Below are positions 16,755-24,366 of a stretch of DNA of 36,301 nt, piece by piece. The notes beneath the pieces are model-generated. The model was not told the origin of the DNA. It saw nothing but the letters and a program-made list of their open reading frames with translations, and made no database searches. Origin of the DNA: JAIRLS01 sp031551455 (lineage in GTDB: Bacteria > Bacteroidota > Bacteroidia > Bacteroidales > UBA4181). The stretch spans positions 1-36,301 of the forward strand of contig JAVBNP010000048.1 in assembly GCA_031551455.1 (NCBI GenBank), in the 5' to 3' direction. The translations under genes and the position numbers were made by a program. How positions within the stretch are numbered: position 1 is the stretch's first letter; every line of letters begins with the position of its first letter.

Positions 16755-17699
16755 TTAACTTTCGGTAATAAGTCCTCTTCCCGTTTTGATTATTTTCCCT
16801 TTCTCGGTGAGATCGTTGAAAATTTTGTCCAATAATCCGTTGATAAAAACGGAACTTTTGGGCGTCGAATAGTATTTGGACAACTCCAAATATTCATCAA
16901 ACGTAACTTTGATCGGAATGGAAGGGAACTCGACCAATTCATTAATGGCCATTTGCATGATCAAATTGTCGATAAAAGCAATTCGTTCGATATCCCAATT
17001 ATCCACATATCCCTCAATCAATTTCCGATATTCGTCATAATGCTTTATGGAAGATCGCAACAGTTGATACGCAAAATCCCGATCATCATCCGATTTGTAG
17101 AGCGGAAGCAGATTCGTTTGTTTGTTCTGCTTCATATCTTTGATGGTTTTAACCACCATGACGGTGACAAACTCGATATCGTCGTTCCAAAAAATACTTT
17201 GCTCTTCCATGATTTCGGAGAACATTTGGTGTTCTTCCAATTCATTGGTATAAAAATCGATCACCAATTGTTTGTCCTCCGCGTAACCGAGTACCGGCAA
17301 TGCCATGTATTCCTTATAATACGAGGATTCAATCAATTTGTTGTATAAGTTTTTGATGAGTTCGGGATGATTCACCCAACTCATTTTATGTTCACTCAAG
17401 TATTGATTGAATTCGGTGCTTTCTTCTATTTGCTTGATGATTTCATTGTCCGTAAAACGCGTATTGGGGTGAAGATCCTCGTACGTGGGAAGCCTTTTGT
17501 TTTTTGCCAATTCGATACGCGATTCCGCATACCGTTTGACGGAAATAATCAACAGCAGCAGATAAAAATAAAGATCATACGCTTTGTTGATACTGAATTT
17601 CAAATCTTTTTCCGACTTAGCCAAACCGGCATCATCGGCATTAAAGTGGGCATACAGAATTTGTAAAATTTTTATGCGAAGTAATCTTCTGCTGATCAT
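16755..17699 (-). CDS. nusB: Transcription antitermination factor NusB (long Bacteroidota form)
   Basis: NusB with NusE (S10) binds boxA RNA in antitermination complexes on rRNA operons. The 314-aa protein begins with the NusB start MISRRLLRIKILQILYAH. The C-terminal half has the conserved VDNWDIERIAFIDNLIMQMAINELVEF block (~228-254) and the final PIKVTFDEYLELSKYYSTPKSSVFINGLLDKI. About 150 extra residues lie between them compared with the ~140-aa proteobacterial protein; this longer form is usual in Bacteroidota, so it is not a fusion artefact. A promoter-like box lies 26 nt upstream of the ATG. Confidence 0.93.
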   Translation of the reverse strand: MISRRLLRIKILQILYAHFNADDAGLAKSEKDLKFSINKAYDLYFYLLLLIISVKRYAESRIELAKNKRLPTYEDLHPNTRFTDNEIIKQIEESTEFNQYLSEHKMSWVNHPELIKNLYNKLIESSYYKEYMALPVLGYAEDKQLVIDFYTNELEEHQMFSEIMEEQSIFWNDDIEFVTVMVVKTIKDMKQNKQTNLLPLYKSDDDRDFAYQLLRSSIKHYDEYRKLIEGYVDNWDIERIAFIDNLIMQMAINELVEFPSIPIKVTFDEYLELSKYYSTPKSSVFINGLLDKIFNDLTEKGKIIKTGRGLITES

Positions 17700-17724
17700 G
17701 TGTACATCATTACGAAAAACGATG

Positions 17725-17732
17725 CAAAGAAA
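17725..17732 (-). promoter_or_regulatory. Candidate promoter -7 box for nusB
   Basis: The minus strand reads TTTCTTTG, one mismatch from TAnnTTTG, about 26 nt before the nusB ATG at 17699. The upstream gene ends at 17805, so a promoter is expected in this gap. Confidence 0.4.
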
Positions 17733-17745
17733 AGTATTTTTCGGG

Positions 17746-17778
17746 AAAAAGACAATATTCGGGACGAATGCGCCCGAA
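17746..17778 (-). terminator. Possible terminator of the T9SS cassette
   Basis: On the minus strand after the stop at 17805, TTCGGG and CCCGAA form a 6-bp stem with a 9-nt loop, followed by TATTGTCTTTTT. A second small hairpin with arms CCGAA and TTCGG lies just before it. Both are short, so confidence is moderate. Confidence 0.45.
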
Positions 17779-17804
17779 ATAAGACAAATCCGAAATAAAT
17801 TCGG

Positions 17805-19199
17805 TTATTGCGTTACGGTAATTTCGAGGAACGAACAAGCTTTCACTTCCTCCCCGGTTTCTTTTGATTTTCCGATAACGCCGAGTTGTACTTGGTAAAC
17901 GCCCGGCAAGGTAAAGATATGTTCCGTAAACTCGCCTTTGGTTCGCATGCCGTCACCGAAAATCCAATAATACTCTTGAATATCCATTTCGGGAAGATAT
18001 GTCTTCGACGCATCAAACGAGAGTGAAGCCCCCGCCGCAACGGTATGTTTGGTTGTTATGTAAGGCTGTTCAATATCGAGTACATCAAACGGATATGAGG
18101 CCACTTGCTTAAATCGCTCCCCGGTTAACGTGTCCACCACGTTTAATTGCACCAAGTAATGTCCCGTTGAAGCAAACGTGTGTTCCGCCACCTGACCTTT
18201 TTTGATCGTCCCGTCGCCCAAATCCCATTCATATCGGAATGTCGTCGTATCCAAATCGACAGTACCGGGTTCAAAAAACTCATATGTATAATCGTTTTCT
18301 TCCTGCGGAAGACACATCGAAAAAACGGGAAAAAGAGATTCAAAAGAAAAAATATCAACGGTTTTTCCGTTCCTGCCGGACGAGAAATAACCGATTTGTC
18401 CGTCCGCATCGGCGGCGGCATAAGCAAAATCATCGCTCGCGGAATTAATCGGCGAATCCAAATGTATCCGCATTCCCCATGTGCCGTCGGCTTTTTCGCG
18501 TACCGAAAAAATATCCAAACCGCCCATCGATTCATGCCCGGTCGTGGAAAAATACAATACTCCGTTTGCCTGAATGAACGGATACTGTTCGTCACGATCG
18601 GTATTAACTTCCGGACCCAAGTTTTTCGGCGTTCCCCATCCTCGCGGCGTCCATTCGCAACAATAAATATCGTACCCTCCGTATCCTCCCGGCATGTCCG
18701 ACGCAAAAAACAAACGCTTCCCGTCTCGACTCAACGACGGATGAATGTTTCCGTAATTTGTTCTGTTGTATGTAAAAGGTCGAATGTTGGCCCATTTTGC
18801 ACCTTCCTTTCGAGCCGAATAGATTCCGTTGCCGTTTTCGCCGAATGCCGTATAATACAAGTCGTTTCCGTCAGCGCTCACGGAACATGGTCCTTGATGC
18901 GCATTTGCAACCAATTCTTTGTAAAGAAGCCGGGAGCCGCCCCATTTTAAACTGTCTTTTTTCGGCACGAAATACAAGTAAAAAAGCGGACGATCTTCCA
19001 AATCGGTTTTGCTGATTAAAACATTGGCTTTTTGATCGGAACAATAAATTAACCCGTTGTCGTACGGCACAGCGGCCATTTCGTTGGCATAGGATGTATT
19101 GAACGGCAACGGCGCAACGCGATAAAACGGTTGCGCTCCAATCTCCCGAACTGTCGCACACCAAAGCAGAAAAACCATTATGCGGGCTACTTTATTCAT
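17805..19199 (-). CDS. Secreted PD40 (WD40-like) repeat protein with two PKD domains, T9SS-associated
   Basis: The 464-aa protein has an N-terminal signal peptide (MVFLLWCATVREIGAQ). Residues ~30-290 carry repeated PD40 strands of the kind NIHPSLSRDGKRLFFASDMPGGYGG, QGPCSVSADGNDLYYTA and YPFIQANGVLYFSTTGHESMGGLDI, predicting a beta-propeller. The C-terminal part has two PKD-type domains with YEWDLGDG and YYWIFGDG, each followed by HTF/HIF..GxYxVQL. This architecture resembles periplasmic/outer-membrane T9SS accessory proteins of the PorE/SprE neighbourhood, but it lacks an OmpA or TPR domain, so I do not use those names. Its ATG overlaps the stop of the porP/sprF-like gene by 4 nt, so the two are translationally coupled. 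Confidence 0.85.
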   Translation of the reverse strand: MNKVARIMVFLLWCATVREIGAQPFYRVAPLPFNTSYANEMAAVPYDNGLIYCSDQKANVLISKTDLEDRPLFYLYFVPKKDSLKWGGSRLLYKELVANAHQGPCSVSADGNDLYYTAFGENGNGIYSARKEGAKWANIRPFTYNRTNYGNIHPSLSRDGKRLFFASDMPGGYGGYDIYCCEWTPRGWGTPKNLGPEVNTDRDEQYPFIQANGVLYFSTTGHESMGGLDIFSVREKADGTWGMRIHLDSPINSASDDFAYAAADADGQIGYFSSGRNGKTVDIFSFESLFPVFSMCLPQEENDYTYEFFEPGTVDLDTTTFRYEWDLGDGTIKKGQVAEHTFASTGHYLVQLNVVDTLTGERFKQVASYPFDVLDIEQPYITTKHTVAAGASLSFDASKTYLPEMDIQEYYWIFGDGMRTKGEFTEHIFTLPGVYQVQLGVIGKSKETGEEVKACSFLEITVTQ

Positions 19200-20128
19200 C
19201 GGCTCAGAAACAACGGGTTTTCGGCTTTTACTCGATACCTGAATTCATAACGCACCATGATCTCATGCGAACCGCTAATGGTTTCGTTCAACACTCCGAA
19301 TGTATGGTCGTACGCATAACCGAGACTGAGTCGGGGATTGATTCTGACCTCAACCAATGCCGCCAATGTAGAAGCATTACGATAAGAAACGCCGAGTTCG
19401 AGTCGATCTCCGGGAAATAAAATAACGTTGCAGTTCAAATCGCAAAGAATCTCCTTTTGCGCATATTGCAACAAAGCGGAAGGTCTGATTTTAAATTTAT
19501 CGTTGACGGGAAAGAGTATCCCGCCATACAGCATCACATTATCGAATGCCATTTTACCCTTATACGAATCGGCCGTATACGGCGAATATGTCAACAACTG
19601 CGGCAACGACAACCCGACAAAATATTGCGGTGTGTAATAATACACGCCGGTGCCGACATTGGGCATAAAGGATTTATGCACTTCGTTATTGAACATCGGA
19701 TCGGGATTCGTTCGCAAAGTGACCTTGCTTTCATCTTCACGCATTTGTTCAAATCCCGCTTGTAAACCGAACGAAAGTTTTCCGGAACCGAGTTTGACAC
19801 GAAAAGCATAGGAAGCAAATACACCCGTTTGTCGGTATATACCGACTTGATCGTTATACACGAGTAATCCGAGCGCTATTTGAGGATTTTTCAACGGGAA
19901 ATCGCCCGTAAATGTTTGCGTAACGGGCGCTCCGTCAACATTTTTCCATTGACTGCAGCGATATAATGCCGCCAAATTCAATACTTCTTTGCTTCCGGCA
20001 TAAGCCGGATTAATCGCCATACCGTTAAACATGTACTGGCTGTACGTGGGATGATATTGCGCCCAACAGGATGTCCCGCAAATCAACAGACAAAGTATAG
20101 CGAATATTCTACCTTTTGAGCACCACAT
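19196..20128 (-). CDS. PorP/SprF-family type IX secretion outer-membrane protein
   Basis: The 310-aa protein has a signal peptide (ILCLLICGTSCWAQ) followed by the hallmark start of the family: YHPTYSQYMFNGMAINPAYAGSKE, then LAALYRCSQWKNVDGAPVTQTF and alternating beta strands such as VGIYRQTGVFASYAFRV and LSFGLQAGF. These predict a small outer-membrane barrel. PorP/SprF proteins are tied to the secretion or attachment of type B CTD cargo; Flavobacterium SprF is needed for SprB. Here the upstream gene encodes exactly such a cargo and overlaps this gene by 20 nt, and the downstream PD40-PKD gene overlaps by 4 nt. The start at 20128 is supported by the signal peptide. Confidence 0.93.
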   Translation of the reverse strand: MWCSKGRIFAILCLLICGTSCWAQYHPTYSQYMFNGMAINPAYAGSKEVLNLAALYRCSQWKNVDGAPVTQTFTGDFPLKNPQIALGLLVYNDQVGIYRQTGVFASYAFRVKLGSGKLSFGLQAGFEQMREDESKVTLRTNPDPMFNNEVHKSFMPNVGTGVYYYTPQYFVGLSLPQLLTYSPYTADSYKGKMAFDNVMLYGGILFPVNDKFKIRPSALLQYAQKEILCDLNCNVILFPGDRLELGVSYRNASTLAALVEVRINPRLSLGYAYDHTFGVLNETISGSHEIMVRYEFRYRVKAENPLFLSR

Positions 20129-23036
20129 ATCCTTTATATACTTTGTTCCCGTTGAGGGTCAGTTGATAAAAATAAGTTCCCGACGGAAGTTCTTTTCCTG
20201 CCGTATTTCGGCCATCCCACCAACCGGTACAGTCATTACCGGTACCGTTATTTTTAAACGAATTCGAACGATATACTTCGTTATTGTATCGATTGAAAAT
20301 GATCAATTCGGCGCTTTCCGCATTTTCCGCACCGCCGACAATGAAACAATCGTTGATGCCGTCACCGTCCGGAGAAAAACCGGAATACAAATTGATATCC
20401 GACACTTCAATCGTCATTTGATCGGAATTAACGGGGCATGCACCGCTGCTTACCGTCCATTGCAGCGTATTAACGCCGATTTCCAAATTACTCGCTTCCG
20501 TTGAAGGTTGACGAGGGTCGGCAAAAGTGATATTTCCTTCCGCCGTCCATAAGCCTTCACCCGATGTAGCCGGAGTTGCATCGATTGCGGCGTTGAATTT
20601 GAATTGTTGCGTTTGATCCGCACCCGCAAATGCCGGCGAAGGAAGTTGATCGTAACGCACCAATACCGATCGAGCAGTGTCGGCGCAACAATCGTAACTG
20701 CCGGAAACCGCCGATCCCGAAGATATAACACGCCGGTACCACCGATCGCCAATATCTTTCGGAGGCGTATACGTTAAGGACGTTTCTCCCGAAATAACGG
20801 ACCAATTTTTATTGTTGCCGCTTTCTTGCCACATGTAACCGTAATGCGTATTATCGCCTCCCGAAATAACAGTATTGCCGAGCATAACGGCTTGATCGAT
20901 TTCGCATAATTGCCGATCGGAACCAAGGTCGTTGCCTTTTATAATCGGCAGAATATAAATTTTGGCAATATTGCTTTCGGTCGTACACCCTATTGATGTT
21001 ACTTTTCGGCGATAATCCTGTTCGGTCCGATTTGATGCATCAGACACCAACGGAATATCGGTTAAATCCTTCACGCCGCCTCGAGCCCCGGGTATTTCCG
21101 TCCATCCGCCGTTATTGATGTTTTGTTCCCATCGATAAGCGTAATTCGCGCCATCCCCACCCGTGGGAACTGATCCCTTAATAACGGATATAGATTTCAC
21201 GTTTCCGCAAAGAGTTGTATCGGCGGGAAAAATAAGCGTATTGGTTACTTGCGGGATAATGGTTACTCTGATCGAAGAACTATTATCCGTAATCGGCGTG
21301 GATCCGTCGGATGAGGTAACCGTACGACGATAATATCCGTCGACGGTAAACGCACCGGTATAATTTGGTGTATTATTTATACCGGAACACGAGGTCCATC
21401 CCGTAGTGCCGTTCAAAGAATATTGCCATAAATAGGTATACGACCCGTTTCCTCCTTTAGGCGTGGATGCTTTGAGCGTTTTCGTGTCATTATAACAAAG
21501 CGTGGTATCCGCCGTAGTGATAAAATTATACAAAAAACCTTTTAACGGCAATTCCAATGCGCCGAGAATAAACCCTTCTTCGCCCGGAATACTTTGTGAT
21601 CCGCAACCTCCACCGTTTATTTTACCGTTGTTGTCCTCAGACCTTTTAATAGTATTACCGAACGCCGCCACAAATGTGTTTTTATCCATCGACGCATACA
21701 CCAATCCGCCGCCGCCGCCGCCGCCGGCACCGAGCGAACCAGAACCACCATTACAGCCAGCCGCCATAACATCCCCGCCTGTTCCTCCGACAATTTCGGC
21801 TTTGAAATTACCATAATCTGCCGTTGAGTTTCCAACGGAAATCAAAATGCTGCCGGCAGCACCGCCACCACCGGCACCACCGGGCTCAGTGATCGAAGTG
21901 GATGCTGTTACGGATTCACCGTTGGCTTTTATGATTGCATCGCCGTTCAATCGAAGTTTTCCGGCAACAATAATAACAATACCGCCGCCTTTACCGCCAT
22001 CCGTATTATATCCCGTTCCGGATCCGCCGCCGCCACCCATAAATGCGCGTTGCACCCACAACCCGCCACTGTTGTATTTCACGGCCGCACCGCCGTTTTC
22101 ATCCGGAGTCGAGGGTTGTTCACATACCTGTACTCCTCCCCTGCCTCCGGCGCCGCCGTTGCCGCCGCCGCCGCCGCCCGAATACATGCCGTTACCGCCG
22201 CCGCCACCGCTGATTCTGACAGGACGATTACTAAGCACCGGTCCTTTTCCTCTGGGAGCAGATGTGAGTATCGATTTAACAAGAGCTCCGTGCCCTTTGT
22301 AGCCGGCCATATCTGAAGCGCTTGCCGGATAATCAGCCGAAGTATAGGAGGTACTATTGCATACGGTAGGAAACGGCGTTCCGGATGCCCCTCCGCCGGG
22401 GAACCCGAGTGCCGATACATCAATATTATCGTTAAGCGTCAATGTTTCTTCCACCATCAATGCCAATACACCGCCCGTTCCCGTTGCCTCGTTCCACAAG
22501 TCGCATTCAAGTTTGGTACCGGAAACCAATTCGGCATTTCTGTAAGAAGGAACACGAACAAGTTGCACAAACTCGGTTGCGGGAACATAACCGGAAGGAT
22601 TGGCCGACAACGTAATCCTGTTTTGAGTCGAATTAACGCCTCTCACAATATAAAACTCATATTTTCCGGCATTATTCGGATTATTGCCGTCTGCGGATAT
22701 TCCTGTCATTTGAATCAACAAAACGGTATCCCCTACCCCAAATCCGGTAGTGCTCCCGACGACTACTTCGCTACCGGTAATCGACGAAACATTGATATAC
22801 TTGTTGATAACCGACTTGGTTATCTTTTGTTGTCCGAGAACAATATCGCACAAGCAAATCAGACCGACACATACTACGCCGTATATGAATGTTTTTCGCA
22901 AGACGATGAAATTTATGACAATATAAGCAATAATATTTTTTGCAAATGTAAACCTTTTCCGGAAATAATGCTTCTTTTTGTTGTTCGTTGCTCTTTCAAA
23001 AATCATCAAAAAGCCTTTTTCCTTTGTTTGTGACAT
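20109..23036 (-). CDS. Large Gly-rich secreted protein with T9SS type B (gliding-motility-type) C-terminal domain
   Basis: This is a ~975-aa predicted surface or adhesin-like protein. After the export signal come an N-terminal beta-rich part and a Gly-rich stretch (~250-480) with many runs of 4-7 glycines. Repeated Ig-like segments follow, beginning roughly TTADTTLCYNDTKTLKAS, FPADTTLCGN and LGSDRQLCEIDQ, each with a WxxSxNG/WEQN type core. The last ~90 residues (LYSGFSPDGDGINDCF...ELIIFNRYNNEVYRS...WDGRN..GKELPSGTYFYQL) match the type B CTD. ATG 23036 leaves ~50 residues before the hydrophobic core. An in-frame TTG at 22901 would give a standard signal peptide (MRKTFIYGVVCVGLICLCDI) and lies 42 nt after a promoter-like box, so it may be the true start. 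Confidence 0.9.
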   Translation of the reverse strand: MSQTKEKGFLMIFERATNNKKKHYFRKRFTFAKNIIAYIVINFIVLRKTFIYGVVCVGLICLCDIVLGQQKITKSVINKYINVSSITGSEVVVGSTTGFGVGDTVLLIQMTGISADGNNPNNAGKYEFYIVRGVNSTQNRITLSANPSGYVPATEFVQLVRVPSYRNAELVSGTKLECDLWNEATGTGGVLALMVEETLTLNDNIDVSALGFPGGGASGTPFPTVCNSTSYTSADYPASASDMAGYKGHGALVKSILTSAPRGKGPVLSNRPVRISGGGGGNGMYSGGGGGGNGGAGGRGGVQVCEQPSTPDENGGAAVKYNSGGLWVQRAFMGGGGGSGTGYNTDGGKGGGIVIIVAGKLRLNGDAIIKANGESVTASTSITEPGGAGGGGAAGSILISVGNSTADYGNFKAEIVGGTGGDVMAAGCNGGSGSLGAGGGGGGGLVYASMDKNTFVAAFGNTIKRSEDNNGKINGGGCGSQSIPGEEGFILGALELPLKGFLYNFITTADTTLCYNDTKTLKASTPKGGNGSYTYLWQYSLNGTTGWTSCSGINNTPNYTGAFTVDGYYRRTVTSSDGSTPITDNSSSIRVTIIPQVTNTLIFPADTTLCGNVKSISVIKGSVPTGGDGANYAYRWEQNINNGGWTEIPGARGGVKDLTDIPLVSDASNRTEQDYRRKVTSIGCTTESNIAKIYILPIIKGNDLGSDRQLCEIDQAVMLGNTVISGGDNTHYGYMWQESGNNKNWSVISGETSLTYTPPKDIGDRWYRRVISSGSAVSGSYDCCADTARSVLVRYDQLPSPAFAGADQTQQFKFNAAIDATPATSGEGLWTAEGNITFADPRQPSTEASNLEIGVNTLQWTVSSGACPVNSDQMTIEVSDINLYSGFSPDGDGINDCFIVGGAENAESAELIIFNRYNNEVYRSNSFKNNGTGNDCTGWWDGRNTAGKELPSGTYFYQLTLNGNKVYKGYVVLKR
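22943..22950 (-). promoter_or_regulatory. Candidate promoter -7 box inside the 5' part of the T9SS cargo gene
   Basis: The minus strand reads TACATTTG, an exact TAnnTTTG match, 42 nt upstream of the alternative TTG start at 22901. If it is the real promoter, the frame between 23036 and 22901 is not translated. Confidence 0.4.
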
Positions 23037-23068
23037 TTGAAAAACGTTTCGAATATTTATTTTATTTC

Positions 23069-23076
23069 TATCTTTG
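23069..23076 (+). promoter_or_regulatory. Promoter -7 box for the SpoIIE-type phosphatase gene
   Basis: TATCTTTG matches TAnnTTTG exactly and lies ~59 nt before the ATG at 23135, in the short divergent spacer with the T9SS cassette. A TTTC near 23047 is a poor -33 candidate. Confidence 0.5.
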
Positions 23077-23134
23077 GCCCGATTTTCCGTTCCCGTTATA
23101 TGTTATACCGACAAGAGTACAATCGAAAATTTGA

Positions 23135-24337
23135 ATGTTTATTACAATTAAAACCATCATATTGTTCATTTTAAGGATACCCGTATGCGGTATTTCGTTT
23201 ACGTTTGACGAACAAGAAAGCCGTATCGATCCGGGTGTTGTCGATTCGACGGAACCTTTCTATGCATCACTGCTGAAAAACCGTGAAATTTTTATCGCCA
23301 TTTTGGTGGTTATTCTTCTTTTGATAAGCATTGTTGCCGTCATCACACTTGTTTTGTACCAAAAAAACAAGCGGGTGACCGCTTTGCTGCAACAAAAAAA
23401 CGAAGAAATCGATAAACAACATCGATCGAATGACAATATCATGCAAATGCTGGAACAAAAAAAGCATGAAGTGGAACAACAAGGTTACGAACTGCAGGAA
23501 ACAACTACCGAATTAAAATGGCAAACCGAAAATGCACTCCGTCTTTATGACGAAATAGAACAACAAAAAAAGGAAGTGACGGACAGCCTTTTGTACGCCA
23601 AAAGAATACAAACGGCGCTGTTGCCCGAAGTTCCTTTTATCAATGAAATATTAAACGATTATTTTGTTTTGTTCCGTCCCCGCGACATTGTCAGCGGCGA
23701 TTTTTATTGGATCGCGGCAAAAGGAGGCAAAACAATCGCGGTTGTAGCCGATTGCACGGGACACGGGGTTCCGGGCGCCTTTATGAGTATTTTGGGAATC
23801 ACTCTTTTGAACGAAATAACCCAAGATGAAAATTTGCAGGCCGACATCGTTTTGGATAAACTCAGAGAGCAGGTAATCAAGGCCTTGAAACAAACAGGAA
23901 GAGATTTGGAAAACAAAGACGGCATGGACATGGCCGTAAGCATCATCGATTGGGAAAACGCGCGGATCGAATATGCGGGAGCAAATATTCCGCTGATTCT
24001 TCTGCGAAGTTTGCCGAACGCTCCCGACGAATTGATCGAGGTACGCGCCGATCGTATGCCCATCGGGATATACGAAACCGGTACCAAACCTTTCACCAAG
24101 CATCTTATTCCCATCAAACCGGGCGATTCGATTTATATGTTTTCGGACGGTTATTGCGACCAATTCGGAGGCAGTGATCTCAAAAAATTCAAAAAGAAAA
24201 ATTTGAAAAAGCTGCTGATGGATATCCACAAGCATAATATGGCCGAACAAAAGAAAATTCTGAAACAAACTTTGGATCATTGGCGCGGCGATCTGCCGCA
24301 GGTAGACGATATTTTGGTAGTCGGTATCAAGATATAG
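23135..24337 (+). CDS. Membrane-anchored SpoIIE-family PP2C serine phosphatase
   Basis: The 400-aa protein has a short N-terminal hydrophobic segment, ~30 extracytoplasmic residues, and a strong transmembrane helix (IFIAILVVILLLISIVAVIT, ~52-72). A Gln/Glu/Lys-rich coiled coil (~78-155) is followed by a SpoIIE/RsbU-type PP2C domain. Metal-binding motifs are visible: RPRDIVSGDFYW (~182-193), VADCTGHGVPGAFMSILG (~204-221), GMDMAVSIID and MFSDGYCDQFGG (~335-346). Such phosphatases act on anti-sigma-antagonist-like or other phosphoserine proteins; no antagonist or anti-sigma gene is nearby, so the target is unknown. It is divergent from the T9SS cassette, and its stop is 29 nt before the ammonia-lyase ATG. 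Confidence 0.9.
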   Translation: MFITIKTIILFILRIPVCGISFTFDEQESRIDPGVVDSTEPFYASLLKNREIFIAILVVILLLISIVAVITLVLYQKNKRVTALLQQKNEEIDKQHRSNDNIMQMLEQKKHEVEQQGYELQETTTELKWQTENALRLYDEIEQQKKEVTDSLLYAKRIQTALLPEVPFINEILNDYFVLFRPRDIVSGDFYWIAAKGGKTIAVVADCTGHGVPGAFMSILGITLLNEITQDENLQADIVLDKLREQVIKALKQTGRDLENKDGMDMAVSIIDWENARIEYAGANIPLILLRSLPNAPDELIEVRADRMPIGIYETGTKPFTKHLIPIKPGDSIYMFSDGYCDQFGGSDLKKFKKKNLKKLLMDIHKHNMAEQKKILKQTLDHWRGDLPQVDDILVVGIKI

Positions 24338-24366
24338 GGTTAAGACGTGCAAAAAACAATGAAATC

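Noticed and set aside
16755..17699. NusB looked about twice the usual size, suggesting a fusion
   Set aside because: The long form with an inserted helical region is the normal Bacteroidota version, and both NusB ends are intact.
21690..22210. CCGCCGCCG tracts as a possible satellite or CRISPR-like array
   Set aside because: They are simply glycine codons of the cargo gene on the minus strand, with irregular spacing and no fixed repeat unit.
12665..23125. Similar GTTATATGTTGTACCGA / GTTATATGTTATACCGA strings at about 12674 and 23095
   Set aside because: The shared stretch is short, AT-rich and without inverted structure; two hits are not enough to call a repeat or operator.
24280..24366. 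A 29-codon N-terminal extension of the ammonia-lyase overlapping the phosphatase gene
   Set aside because: The family begins close to the MITLQAG start, and the extension is only the phosphatase C-terminus read in another frame.
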